From Caulobacteraceae bacterium (GTDB lineage Bacteria > Pseudomonadota > Alphaproteobacteria > Caulobacterales > Caulobacteraceae), in the NCBI GenBank assembly GCA_019247715.1, contig JAFBAO010000005.1, forward strand, positions 1 through 40,894: 40,894 nucleotides of DNA. Reading direction: 5' to 3'. A program made the position numbers and the translations under genes. The notes beneath the pieces are model-generated. The model did no database searches, was not told where the DNA came from, and saw nothing but the letters and a program-made list of their open reading frames with translations. The first letter of the stretch is position 1; every line of letters starts with the position of its first letter. Below, piece by piece: positions 1 to 7,812 of this stretch.

Positions 1-1000
1 GATCGCCACCGGCTATTTCGGCTGCCGCACCGCCGACGGCCGCTTCGATCCCGAGCTCTTCCGCCGACAGGCGCTGGAGCCGCAGGTGAAGATGATCGAG
101 GTCAAGCTCAGCCAGGGGGCCAAGCCCGGCCACGGCGGGGTGCTGCCCAAGGCCAAGATCACCGCCGAGATCGCCGAGACGCGCGGAATCGGACGCGATC
201 GCGACTGCGTATCCCCCGCCACCCACGGCGCCTTCGCCACCCCCCTCGAACTCATCGCCTTCATTGTCCGTTTGCGCGAGCTCTCCGGGGGCAAGCCCAT
301 CGGGCTGAAGCTGGCGGTGGGGCACCGCTACGAGTTCCTGGCCATCGTCAAGGCGATGCTCGAGGCTGACGCGACGCCCGACTTCATCGTCATCGACGGC
401 GGGGAGGGCGGCACCGGGGCGGCCCCGGCCGAGCTCAGCGACCACGTGGGCCTGCCGCTCAACGAAGGCCTGAGCTTCGTCCACAACGCCCTGGTGGGGG
501 CGGGTCTTCGCGAGCGCATCAAGCTCGGGGCGAGCGGCAGGCTGGTGAGCGGCTTCGATCTCTGCCGGGTGTTCGCCATCGGCGCCGACTACGCCCTGGC
601 CGCCCGCAGCTTCATGTTCGCCGCCGGCTGCATCCAGTCGCGCAGCTGCCACACCAACCGCTGCCCCACCGGCGTCGCCACCCAGAACACCCTGCGCCAG
701 CGGGCCCTGGTGGTGGCCGACAAGGCCCCGCGGGTGGCGAGCTTCCACAAGAACACCTTGCGGGCGCTGGCGGAGATCCTCGGCGCGGCGGGCCTTGCCC
801 ATCCAGACGAGCTCAAGCCCTGGCACCTGCAGATCCGCCACCAGAGCGGGGCGATCCTCAGGGGCGACGACGTCTACGTCCACGTGGCGCCGGGGGCGAT
901 CCTGCGCGGCGAGATGAACGACGAGCTGCGGCGCGAGTGGCACCGCGCCCAGGCCGACAGCTTCGAGCCCGCCTTCGCCCGCGCGCTGGCGGTGGCCTAG
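1..1000 (+). CDS. FMN-binding glutamate synthase domain protein (3' part)
   Basis: The reading frame is already open at base 2 and ends with TAG at 998-1000, so only the C-terminal ~332 residues are in the window. It matches the GltB central/FMN-binding domain: a lysine-rich loop with SQGAKPGHGGVLP, the GGEGGTGAAP phosphate-binding stretch, and the 3Fe-4S cluster motif CIQSRSCHTNRCPTGVATQ with C-x5-C-x4-C spacing. Stand-alone proteins with this domain are usually annotated as FMN-binding glutamate synthase family proteins. They lack the glutaminase domain, and their substrate is often unproven. The residues after the cluster (to the stop) are not the GXGXG beta-helix of full GltB, which supports the short stand-alone type. 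The upstream part, including the N-terminus, is missing. Confidence 0.9.
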   Translation, partial: IATGYFGCRTADGRFDPELFRRQALEPQVKMIEVKLSQGAKPGHGGVLPKAKITAEIAETRGIGRDRDCVSPATHGAFATPLELIAFIVRLRELSGGKPIGLKLAVGHRYEFLAIVKAMLEADATPDFIVIDGGEGGTGAAPAELSDHVGLPLNEGLSFVHNALVGAGLRERIKLGASGRLVSGFDLCRVFAIGADYALAARSFMFAAGCIQSRSCHTNRCPTGVATQNTLRQRALVVADKAPRVASFHKNTLRALAEILGAAGLAHPDELKPWHLQIRHQSGAILRGDDVYVHVAPGAILRGEMNDELRREWHRAQADSFEPAFARALAVA

Positions 1001-1024
1001 GAACCCTCCCCGGCGCCCTCCGTT
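1000..1024 (+). promoter_or_regulatory. EcfG (SigT/RpoE2-like) general stress promoter
   Basis: GGAAC at 1000-1004 and CGTT at 1021-1024 are separated by exactly 16 bases. This is the consensus of alphaproteobacterial EcfG sigma factors (GGAAC-N16/17-CGTT). Transcription would start near 1031, about 20 bases before the GTG of the SemiSWEET gene. The -35 overlaps the stop codon of the preceding gene, so the small transporter has its own promoter. Confidence 0.65.
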
Positions 1025-1052
1025 TCCTGGCCTTGCGAAGGGCGAGGCGCGA

Positions 1053-1334
1053 GTGACGAATCTGCTGGCGACGATCATCGGCTCGGCCGCGGCCGCCTGT
1101 TCCATGGCGAGCTTCGCCCCCCAGCTGGTGAAGATCCTGAAGGAGCGCGACGCCTCGGCGGTGTCCTTGAAGATGTTCGCCCTGACGGTGACGGGGTTCG
1201 CGCTCTGGTCGGCCTACGGACTGATGCTCCGGTCCTGGCCGCTGGTGGCCAGCAACCTCGTGTGCCTGGCGCTCAGCGGCGCCATCCTCGTCGCCAAGTG
1301 GCGGTTCAGCCACCACGAGGTCCGGAAGCCTTGA
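1053..1334 (+). CDS. SemiSWEET-family sugar transporter (PQ-loop/MtN3)
   Basis: This 93-residue membrane protein has three predicted helices at roughly residues 4-24, 37-59 and 63-83. The conserved SFAPQLVKILKERDASAVSL segment after helix 1 is the PQ-loop signature of bacterial SemiSWEETs, which dimerise to move mono- or disaccharides across the inner membrane. The start is GTG at 1053, with a purine-rich GAAGGGCGAGG just upstream. The gene runs into the 3' end of the convergent pncC by 29 bases. An EcfG-type promoter lies immediately upstream, so expression in the general stress response is likely. The transported substrate cannot be told from sequence. Confidence 0.85.
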   Translation: MTNLLATIIGSAAAACSMASFAPQLVKILKERDASAVSLKMFALTVTGFALWSAYGLMLRSWPLVASNLVCLALSGAILVAKWRFSHHEVRKP

Positions 1335-1851
1335 CCGGCGCCCAATCCCCCAGCGCCTGGTCGATCATCTCGAGCGCCACCCGCAGTGAGGCGAGGCGGC
1401 CCTCGCGGCGGTCCACCGGGCCGAAGTCCTCGCATCGGTGGCGGGTCGCACGGCCGCGGGCGGCGCAGGCGAAGTGGACGAGGCCCTGGGGCTCGCCTGG
1501 GCCGGCAGGACCCGCATAGCCGGTGACCGCGAGGGCGATGTCGCCGCTGGCCCGCGCCAGCCCTCCTTCGGCCATGGCCCGGGCGACCGGCTCGGAGACG
1601 GGGCCGGGATCTTCAAGCAGGGGGGCGGGCACGCCCAGCATCTCCTGCTTGCTCCGGTTGCTATAGACCACGAACCCGCGGTCGAAGGCGTGAGCCATGC
1701 CTTCGACGTCCGTGAGCACCGAGGCCAGCAGTCCCCCGGTGCAGCTCTCCGCGGTGATAAGGGAAAGCCGGCGCTCGCACGCCTTCTCCAGCACCCGGCG
1801 GATCAGGGCTTCCACGACGTGCGGCAGGGCCGGGGCGAGGGTTTCGGTCAT
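1306..1851 (-). CDS. pncC: Nicotinamide-nucleotide amidohydrolase (CinA C-terminal domain)
   Basis: This 181-residue cytoplasmic protein has the stand-alone CinA C-terminal domain. The hallmark AESCTGG lies at about residues 34-40, followed by VVYSNRSKQEMLGV, PVSEPVARAMAEG and the AVTGYAGPAGP loop. PncC deamidates NMN to nicotinate mononucleotide in pyridine nucleotide recycling. It lacks the N-terminal MoCF domain, as usual for the short form. ATG at 1851 is preceded by GAGGAA. The tail is slightly longer than typical (~165 aa). An EcfG-type promoter sits directly upstream, and its 3' end overlaps the convergent SemiSWEET gene. Confidence 0.9.
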   Translation of the reverse strand: MTETLAPALPHVVEALIRRVLEKACERRLSLITAESCTGGLLASVLTDVEGMAHAFDRGFVVYSNRSKQEMLGVPAPLLEDPGPVSEPVARAMAEGGLARASGDIALAVTGYAGPAGPGEPQGLVHFACAARGRATRHRCEDFGPVDRREGRLASLRVALEMIDQALGDWAPVKASGPRGG

Positions 1852-1871
1852 CGGCGCATTCCTCGGAACTC

Positions 1872-1896
1872 AACGAGCCCTGCCGGGAACCGTTCC
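1872..1896 (-). promoter_or_regulatory. EcfG general stress promoter of pncC
   Basis: Read on the minus strand, GGAAC (1896-1892) and CGTT (1875-1872) are 16 bases apart, an exact match to the EcfG consensus. The predicted start near 1865 leaves a leader of about 14 bases that just contains the GAGGAA ribosome binding site before the ATG at 1851. The fit of promoter, start and ribosome site is the reason for the confidence. Confidence 0.65.
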
Positions 1897-1977
1897 TGCC
1901 TCCGCGGCCGGGCCGCGGGCCGTTGAATTGCCGGCCGGCGTTGTCCATGGTCTCGGCGCCACAGAGGGAGGCGCCGG

Positions 1978-3423
1978 ATGTCCAGGGACGTGATCGTGAT
2001 CGGCTGCGGATCGGCGGCGTTGGCGGCCGCGGTGACCGCCGCGGAAGGGGGCGCCAAGGTCACGCTCCTGGAGCGGGCCCCGAAAAGCGAGCGCGGAGGC
2101 AATTCGCGCTACACCGAGGCTTGGATGCGGATGAAGAGCGAGGACGCGGTCTCCGACGACTTCGTGGAGTTCATGCTGTCCAGGGGCCACGGCGCCATCG
2201 GACCGGAGATGCTGCGCGAAGTCTCCCGCGACTACGAGAATTGGCCGGCGAACCTGAAGGCCTATCCATTCACCGACCCGGAGATCGTCGCGGCGCTGGC
2301 CGAGAACGCCCCCGCCGCCATGGCCTGGCTGAAGACCCACGGGATCCGCTTCACCTTCCACAGCCCCATGCTGCTGCAGAAAGGGGCCGAACGGATGGGG
2401 CCGAGCGGGGGCGGCCTCGCCATCGTCGAGTCCCTGGCGACCTCGGCCGAGAAGCTGGGGGTGGAGATGCTCTACGAGACCACCGGCCGCTCGCTGCTGC
2501 TGGACGATCCCGGCGACGTGCGCGGCGTGCGTTGCTGGTCGAAGGCTCGGGGGAACTTCGCGCTCGAGGCGGCGAACGTGGTGGTGGCCTCCGGCGGCTA
2601 CCAGGGCAACCTCGAAATGATGACCCGCTACGTGGGGCAGGGGGCGCATTTCACCAGGCCGGTTTCGCCGGGCGGGGTCTACAACAAGGGCGAGGGCATC
2701 GAGATGATGCTGGCCGTCGGCGCCGCGCCCGCCGGCCAGTACGACATGTTCCACGGCGAGCCGGTGGACCCGCGCTCGCCCCGCCACGAGGCGCTGGTGG
2801 CGGTGATCAACTACGGCGTGCTCGTGAACGTGCTCGGCAAGCGGTTCATCGACGAGGGGGCGAACCGCTACGAGTTCATCTACGACGAGGTCTCCTGGAC
2901 GATCATGCGCCAGAAGCTGGGGACCGCCTGGCTGGTGTTCGACAAGCGCCTGTTCGACATCCCCAACATCCGGACCCGCATCAAGACCGACGAGCCGCCG
3001 CTGCGCGCGGACTCAATCGCCGCACTGGCCAGGCAGATCGGCGCGCCCGAGGCGGCGCTGGCCGATACCCTGCGCGGCTACAACGCCGCCACCCGCGAAG
3101 GCGCCTACGACACCACCCAGCTCGACGGCCTTTCCACCATGGGCCTGCCGATCCCGAAATCGAACTGGGCCCGGCCCATCGACGAGACCGACCTCTTCGC
3201 CTATCCGATCATGTGCGCCAACACCTTCACCTGCGGCGGGGTGAAGATCACCGGCGACGCCGAGGTGGTGAACCGCGACGGAGCGCCGATCCCGGGGCTC
3301 TATGCGGCCGGCGAGACGGTGGGCCTCTATTACACCCTCTACACCGGCGCGACCTCGGTGATGCGCGGGCTGGTGCTGGGCCGCCAGGCGGCGAAGAAGA
3401 TCTGCCAGGGGCTGGGGCGGTAG
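1978..3423 (+). CDS. FAD-dependent dehydrogenase, TcuA (tricarballylate dehydrogenase)-like
   Basis: This 481-residue flavoprotein belongs to the fumarate reductase/succinate dehydrogenase flavoprotein family. The dinucleotide fold is at the N-terminus (VIVIGCGSAALAAA with E32 at the end of beta-2), followed by RGGNSRYTEA, typical of TcuA-type enzymes that desaturate polycarboxylates such as tricarballylate. VVVASGGYQGN and the C-terminal IPGLYAAGETVGLYYTLYTG complete the FAD domain. The ATG at 1978 follows GAGGGAG. There is no TcuB-like electron-transfer gene next to it. It faces the LeuC/LeuD-like and lyase operon tail-to-tail, which suggests a shared carboxylate pathway. A ketosteroid-dehydrogenase-like role cannot be excluded. 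Confidence 0.8.
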   Translation: MSRDVIVIGCGSAALAAAVTAAEGGAKVTLLERAPKSERGGNSRYTEAWMRMKSEDAVSDDFVEFMLSRGHGAIGPEMLREVSRDYENWPANLKAYPFTDPEIVAALAENAPAAMAWLKTHGIRFTFHSPMLLQKGAERMGPSGGGLAIVESLATSAEKLGVEMLYETTGRSLLLDDPGDVRGVRCWSKARGNFALEAANVVVASGGYQGNLEMMTRYVGQGAHFTRPVSPGGVYNKGEGIEMMLAVGAAPAGQYDMFHGEPVDPRSPRHEALVAVINYGVLVNVLGKRFIDEGANRYEFIYDEVSWTIMRQKLGTAWLVFDKRLFDIPNIRTRIKTDEPPLRADSIAALARQIGAPEAALADTLRGYNAATREGAYDTTQLDGLSTMGLPIPKSNWARPIDETDLFAYPIMCANTFTCGGVKITGDAEVVNRDGAPIPGLYAAGETVGLYYTLYTGATSVMRGLVLGRQAAKKICQGLGR

Positions 3424-3483
3424 CGTGTTGTCACACTGAATTTGAACCCGGGACGAGCGGGAGATTGAGCGCTGAACCGCCCC

Positions 3484-3981
3484 TCAACCCACGTCGATGA
3501 TCGCGCAGCTCATCATCGCCTTGGCGCAGAGTCGGCCCGCCGCGTCGGTGAGCGTCGCGCTGGCGGCGCCGGCCCTGGCAGCCACGTGGTCGGCCCGGCC
3601 CTCGGCGACGAGGACGCCGCCGCCGGGCCGCACGCCGCGGATGGTGTTCACGGTGAGCTGCAAGGTGGTGCAGGCCTTGCCGCGCTCCAGGGTGGTGAGG
3701 ACGGCCCCGGCCATGGCGCTGTCCAGCAGGGTGGCGATGACGCCCCCGTGCAGCACCCCGCCCGAGTGGAAGAGGTGCTCGGCGGGCTCCAGCGCCAGGC
3801 GCACCATGCCCTCTTCCACCTGCTCGACGGTCCAGCCGATGGTGGCGGTGATCGGCTGGGCCGGCTCGGCGCCGTCGCGCAGGCCCCGGAAGTAATCCAG
3901 CCCCGAAATCCGGGCGAAGACCGAACGGGAAAGGTCGGGCGCGATCCACTCGTAGGTCCGCCGCCGGCTCTCGCCGCTCAC
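3484..3981 (-). CDS. PaaI-type hotdog-fold acyl-CoA thioesterase
   Basis: A 165-residue hotdog protein. The active-site helix region HSGGVLHGGVIATLLDSAMAGA carries the HGG and downstream Asp/Ser pattern of PaaI/YdiI-type thioesterases, followed by TTLQLTVNTIRGV. The frame is open further upstream, but GTG at 3981 is chosen: its GTGA overlaps the TGA stop of the upstream lyase gene by 4 bases, as expected for translational coupling. It is the last gene of the SDR-leuC-leuD-lyase operon and probably releases a CoA ester of that pathway. The actual acyl-CoA is unknown. Confidence 0.85.
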   Translation of the reverse strand: MSGESRRRTYEWIAPDLSRSVFARISGLDYFRGLRDGAEPAQPITATIGWTVEQVEEGMVRLALEPAEHLFHSGGVLHGGVIATLLDSAMAGAVLTTLERGKACTTLQLTVNTIRGVRPGGGVLVAEGRADHVAARAGAASATLTDAAGRLCAKAMMSCAIIDVG

Positions 3982-4865
3982 GCCGCACCCCCCGCCAGGC
4001 GGGCCATGTACCGCGTCTCCAGCGCCTGGATTTCCGAGAGGCCGAGCAGGCGCTGGGCGACCCCGAAACCGCACAGCAGCTCTTCGTAGCCTTCGACGCC
4101 ATCCGCCTCGCGCACCCGCGCGAACACCGTCCGCAACGCCTGCACGATCGCCTGCATGGCCGTGGAGGGGAGGCTTACCCGCGCCACCCCGATCGCCTGG
4201 AGCCTGGCGAAGGTGAGTCCCTTCGGGGTCTTGCCGCCCTCCACCATGTTGACCGCCACCGGCCCGTCGATCGCCTTCACCGCCGTCTCGATGGCTTCCA
4301 CAGAGTCTGCGCCCTCCACGAAGACCATGGTGGCCCCGGCTTTCAGGAAGGCGTTCCCGCGCCGGACCACCTCGTCCATGCCGGCCACCGAGAGGGCGTC
4401 GGTGCGGGCGTTGATGACGAAGTCCTTGTCGTCCCTGGCTTCGGCCGCCGCCTCGATCTTGGCCACCGCCTCGTCGAAATCGATCAGGGTCTTGCCCTCC
4501 AGGTGGCCGCAGCGCTTGGGGATCACCTGGTCCTCGATGTTGATCCCCGCCGCGCCCGCGCGCTCGAACTCGCGCACCGCCAGGTAGGCGTTCACCGCGT
4601 TGCCGAAGCCGGTGTCGGCGTCGCCCATCACCGGGACGTCCACGGCGCGGGCGATCCGCCCGGTCTGTTCGGCCATCTCCCGGGCCGAGACCAGGCTGTA
4701 GTCGGGGACGCCATAGTGGCAGAGCACGATGTTGGCGCCGGAGGCCTGGATCGCCCTGAAGCCCGCCTCCTCGGCGAGCTTGGCGCTGAGGGCGTCGTAG
4801 GCGCCGGGCATCACCAGCAGCTCGGTATCGGCGATCAGCCGCTTCAACTGGGTGGTCTTGCGCAC
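3978..4865 (-). CDS. Isocitrate lyase/PEP mutase superfamily C-C lyase
   Basis: A 295-residue TIM-barrel enzyme. It shows MPGAYDALSAKLAEEAGF, the metal-binding GDADTGFGN, the IEDQV strand end and the catalytic-loop KRCGH motif, the set seen in 2-methylisocitrate lyase, oxaloacetate decarboxylase and 2,3-dimethylmalate lyase. The KRCGH cysteine favours a C-C lyase over PEP mutase. The GTG start at 4865 has AAGGAG seven bases upstream; the frame continues upstream through leuD only as a shadow. It lies 17 bases after the LeuD-like gene and overlaps the thioesterase by 4 bases. The likely job is cleavage of a 2-hydroxy-2/3-alkyl dicarboxylate produced by the hydratase. The substrate is not deducible. 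Confidence 0.85.
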   Translation of the reverse strand: MRKTTQLKRLIADTELLVMPGAYDALSAKLAEEAGFRAIQASGANIVLCHYGVPDYSLVSAREMAEQTGRIARAVDVPVMGDADTGFGNAVNAYLAVREFERAGAAGINIEDQVIPKRCGHLEGKTLIDFDEAVAKIEAAAEARDDKDFVINARTDALSVAGMDEVVRRGNAFLKAGATMVFVEGADSVEAIETAVKAIDGPVAVNMVEGGKTPKGLTFARLQAIGVARVSLPSTAMQAIVQALRTVFARVREADGVEGYEELLCGFGVAQRLLGLSEIQALETRYMARLAGGAA

Positions 4866-4882
4866 GGGCGTTGGTCTCCTTG

Positions 4883-5506
4883 TCAGGCGGTCGCGTAGAC
4901 CCAGGGTCTGGCGCGCCGGTCGCGGTCCCTGAAGGCCTCGATCTGGGCGCGGCGGGAGAGCGTCAGGGCGATCTCGTCGGCCCCCTTCAGCAACATCTCC
5001 CGCTCCAGCGCGCCGATCCGGAAAGCGAATTCGGCTCCGCCGGGGGCGCGCACCCGGCAGGCCTCGAGATCGACGTCCATCCTCCGCGCCCCGCCAGCCT
5101 TCTGCAGCTCGTCCAGCAGGCGCTGGACCTCGGGGAGGGAGAGGCTTACCGGCAGGAGGCCGTTGCGCACGCAGTTGTTGCGGAAGATCGCCCCGAAGCT
5201 TTCGGCGATCACGCAGGCGATGCCGAACTGCTGCAGCGCCCAGACCGCCGCCTCGCGCGAGGAGCCGCAACCGAAGTTGCGCGCCGCCACCAGGATGCGC
5301 GCCTGATCGAACGGCGGCTGGTTGAGGACGAAGGCCGGGTCCGGTTCGCGCGTCCCGGGCCGGTAGCGCCAGTTTGCGAACAGCTTCTCGCCGTAGCCCG
5401 TGCGGACGACCGACTGGGTCTCGCGCGAGGGAATGATCGCGTCGGTGTCGACGTTGTCGATGGGCATGGGGGCGGCCACGCCTTCCAGGCGCAGGAAGGG
5501 CGTCAT
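4883..5506 (-). CDS. 3-isopropylmalate dehydratase small subunit-like (LeuD family)
   Basis: 207 residues of the aconitase swivel-domain family: NVDTDAIIPSRET near the N-terminus, then GYGEKLFANWRY, and the substrate-binding loop ARNFGCGSSREAAVWAL, followed by ESFGAIFRNNCVRNGLLP. ATG at 5506 overlaps the LeuC-like stop (ATGA), so the two subunits are co-translated. Length is normal for LeuD. Its setting with a lyase and thioesterase rather than leuB/leuA suggests a catabolic hydratase acting on a related 2-alkylmalate, such as dimethylmaleate/citraconate-type acids. True leucine biosynthesis remains possible and cannot be excluded without the rest of the genome. Confidence 0.85.
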   Translation of the reverse strand: MTPFLRLEGVAAPMPIDNVDTDAIIPSRETQSVVRTGYGEKLFANWRYRPGTREPDPAFVLNQPPFDQARILVAARNFGCGSSREAAVWALQQFGIACVIAESFGAIFRNNCVRNGLLPVSLSLPEVQRLLDELQKAGGARRMDVDLEACRVRAPGGAEFAFRIGALEREMLLKGADEIALTLSRRAQIEAFRDRDRRARPWVYATA

Positions 5507-6927
5507 GGATGCCCCACGTAGCGGCGCGGATCGGCGATCGCCCCGGCGACGGCGGAGGCCGCGACGGTGAGCGGGCTCGCCAGGTGCGAGCGAACCCCCG
5601 GACCCTGGCGGTTTTCGAAGTTGCGGTTGGTGGAGGTGATCACCCGCCGCGCCGGCCCGAAGCTGTCGCCGCCGGCGTAGAAGCAGAGCGAGCAGCCGGC
5701 CTCGCGCCACTGGAAGCCGGCCTCCTTGAAGATCTGGTCCAGTCCCTCGGCCTCGGCTTGCCGCTTCACCGCAGTCGAGCCTGGCACGCAGATGGCGGTG
5801 ACGCCGGCCGCGACCTTGCGCCCTTCCAGGATCGCGGCGGCGGCGCGCAGATCCTCGATTCGGCTGTTGGTGCAGCTGCCGATGAAGGCCGCCCCGATCG
5901 GCAGGCCGAGCAGAGGGCGGGCAGGGGTCGCTTCGGTATAACGCAGGGCCTTCTCCGCCGAGGCGCGGGCCACGGGATCGGCGAGGTCGGCCGGGGAGGG
6001 GACCGGCTCGCCCACGCCCACCGACTGCTCGGAGCTGGTCCCCCAGGTCACCTGCGGTTCGATGGCCGGCGCGTCGACGACTATCTCGCGGTCGAACGCG
6101 GCTTCGTCGTCGCTCCGCAGCGTGCGCCACCAGGCGAGCGCGGCGTCCCAGTCCAGCCCTTTGGGTGCGAATCGGCGCCCGTGGACGAACTCGATCGTCA
6201 CGTCGTCGGGGGCGACAATCCCGGTCCAGGCCCCGAACTCCACGGCCATGTTGCAGAGCGTCATGCGCGCCGCGCACGAGAGGCCCCGCACCGCCGAGCC
6301 GGCGAACTCCAGGGCCGCGCCCGCGCCGCCCCGCGCGCCGTGGGCGCCGATCAGGCGGAGGATGAGGTCCTTGGCGGTGACGCACGGCCCGAGCCGCCCC
6401 TCGAAGCGCACCCGCAGCAGCGTCGGCTTCCTGGCGGCGAGGCACTGGGTGCTCAGCACGTGTTCGCCCTCGGTGACCCCGATCCCCCAGGCGAGCGCGC
6501 CGAGCCCGCCTACGGTGCAGGTGTGGCTGTCGCCGCAGACCAGCGTCAGGCCCGGCTGGGCGACGCCGAGCTCGGGGGCGATCACGTGGACGATGCCCTG
6601 GCTTGGATCGCCGATGTCGAAGACCCGGACGCCGGCCGCCGCCGCGCCGTCGCGGAAAGTGCGGATGAATTCCGGTCCGCCGGGGAACTTGGTCTTGTCG
6701 GTGCGGCCGGGGTCGGTGTCGATGATGTGATCGAGCGTCCCGAACACCAGGCTGGGGTCGAACACCTTGCGTCCCGCGGCGGCCACGCCCTGCAGCATGC
6801 GCCCGCCCGAGCGCTCGTGCAGGAAAAGGCGGTCGATGTGGAGCAGCGTCGTCGCATCGCCGAGCTCGGCCACCGCATGGGCGTTCCAGATCTTCTCGAC
6901 CAGGGTGAGCGGCTGCGCTCGCGGCAT
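5503..6927 (-). CDS. 3-isopropylmalate dehydratase large subunit-like (LeuC family)
   Basis: A 474-residue aconitase-superfamily large subunit. The 4Fe-4S ligands are C352 (GSCTNSR), C412 and C415 (GCSLC); CGDSHTCTVG and STNRNFENRQG are conserved. After the cluster the usual LeuC signature around CLAMN is replaced by CFYAGGDSFGP, and several segments look divergent from biosynthetic LeuC. This points to a paralogue with altered substrate, probably a hydratase for a branched di- or tricarboxylate. ATG at 6927 lies 2 bases after the SDR stop; its own stop overlaps the LeuD-like start. The two subunits should form one Fe-S enzyme in the cytoplasm. Confidence 0.87.
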   Translation of the reverse strand: MPRAQPLTLVEKIWNAHAVAELGDATTLLHIDRLFLHERSGGRMLQGVAAAGRKVFDPSLVFGTLDHIIDTDPGRTDKTKFPGGPEFIRTFRDGAAAAGVRVFDIGDPSQGIVHVIAPELGVAQPGLTLVCGDSHTCTVGGLGALAWGIGVTEGEHVLSTQCLAARKPTLLRVRFEGRLGPCVTAKDLILRLIGAHGARGGAGAALEFAGSAVRGLSCAARMTLCNMAVEFGAWTGIVAPDDVTIEFVHGRRFAPKGLDWDAALAWWRTLRSDDEAAFDREIVVDAPAIEPQVTWGTSSEQSVGVGEPVPSPADLADPVARASAEKALRYTEATPARPLLGLPIGAAFIGSCTNSRIEDLRAAAAILEGRKVAAGVTAICVPGSTAVKRQAEAEGLDQIFKEAGFQWREAGCSLCFYAGGDSFGPARRVITSTNRNFENRQGPGVRSHLASPLTVAASAVAGAIADPRRYVGHP

Positions 6928-6929
6928 CG

Positions 6930-7682
6930 CTAATAGTAGATCCGCCCCCCGTCGACCGACAGGGTGGCGCCGGTGACGAAGGAGGACTCGAAGCTGGTGA
7001 GGAAGAGGATCGCCTCGGCCACTTCCGGCGCCTCGCCGAGCCGCTGCAGGGCGTAGCGGGACGCGACCAGGCCCCGCGCCTCGGGCGTCGTCATCACCCG
7101 GCGCGACAGGTCCGTGTCCACCGCGCCCGGCGAGACCACGTTGCAGCGGATCTTCGGGGCGAGCTCCATGGCCAGCACCTTGGTGAAGGCGTGGATGGCG
7201 GCCTTGGAGGCCGCATAGGCGGCGCGGCCCTTCAGAGGCTGGATGGCGACCGCCGAACCGACGTTGACGATGGTGGCCTGCTCGTTGCGCTGCAGGTGGG
7301 GAAGGGCGGCGCGGCAGGTGAGGAACGTGGCGGTGGCGTTGCCGTCGATGGCCGCGCGCCAATCCTCCAGGGTGGTTTGCGCGAAGGGCCTGGAGGGGCC
7401 GACGCCGGCGTTGCAGACGAGACCGTCCAGGCCGCCGAGCGCGGCGACGGCCTCCTCGACGGCGGCGGCGCCGGCGGCGGGATCGCGAAGGTCGACGGCG
7501 ACGGCGTGCGCGGCGATCCGTCCGGCGGTCTCGGCGAGGCTCTCCGGTTCCAGGCCGAGGAGGGCGAGACGCGCGCCTTCCTCGTGGAAGCGGCGGGCCG
7601 CGGCCGCGCCGATTCCGGTGCCGCCCCCGGTGATCAGCACCCGGCGGCCGGTCAGCCGCCGTGATCTTGCCTGGCCGCTCAT
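6930..7682 (-). CDS. Short-chain dehydrogenase/reductase (operon leader)
   Basis: A 250-residue classical SDR. The NAD(P) motif GGGTGIG lies at residues 19-25, NAG at 91-93, the catalytic S143, Y156 and K160 are present, and SPGAVDTDLSRR follows. The C-terminus contains the usual FVTGATLSVDGG. Such enzymes oxidise or reduce a secondary alcohol/ketone; the substrate is unknown. It is the first gene of a five-gene operon with the hydratase subunits, lyase and thioesterase, so it probably supplies or removes a hydroxy/oxo group on the same carbon skeleton. About 130 bases without a gene separate it from spoVR; I see no clear promoter there. Confidence 0.88.
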   Translation of the reverse strand: MSGQARSRRLTGRRVLITGGGTGIGAAAARRFHEEGARLALLGLEPESLAETAGRIAAHAVAVDLRDPAAGAAAVEEAVAALGGLDGLVCNAGVGPSRPFAQTTLEDWRAAIDGNATATFLTCRAALPHLQRNEQATIVNVGSAVAIQPLKGRAAYAASKAAIHAFTKVLAMELAPKIRCNVVSPGAVDTDLSRRVMTTPEARGLVASRYALQRLGEAPEVAEAILFLTSFESSFVTGATLSVDGGRIYY

Positions 7683-7812
7683 CGGCGGTCGGCGCCGCGG
7701 GGACTGAACCTGCCCATGGATCCTCCCTTGGCCGGCGCTTCAGGCGCCGCCCGGCGTCGCCGCCTGGGTCAAAGGCATAGCACGAGAAGGTCAGGCGTCG
7801 ATCGCGCGCGGC

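Noticed and set aside
3424..3483. tRNA T-loop-like GGGTTCAAATTC on the minus strand
   Set aside because: Flanking bases do not form a T-stem or acceptor stem; chance resemblance.
1923..3500. Long plus-strand frame in another phase over the TcuA-like gene
   Set aside because: Arg/Gly-rich shadow translation; the flavoprotein frame has all expected motifs.
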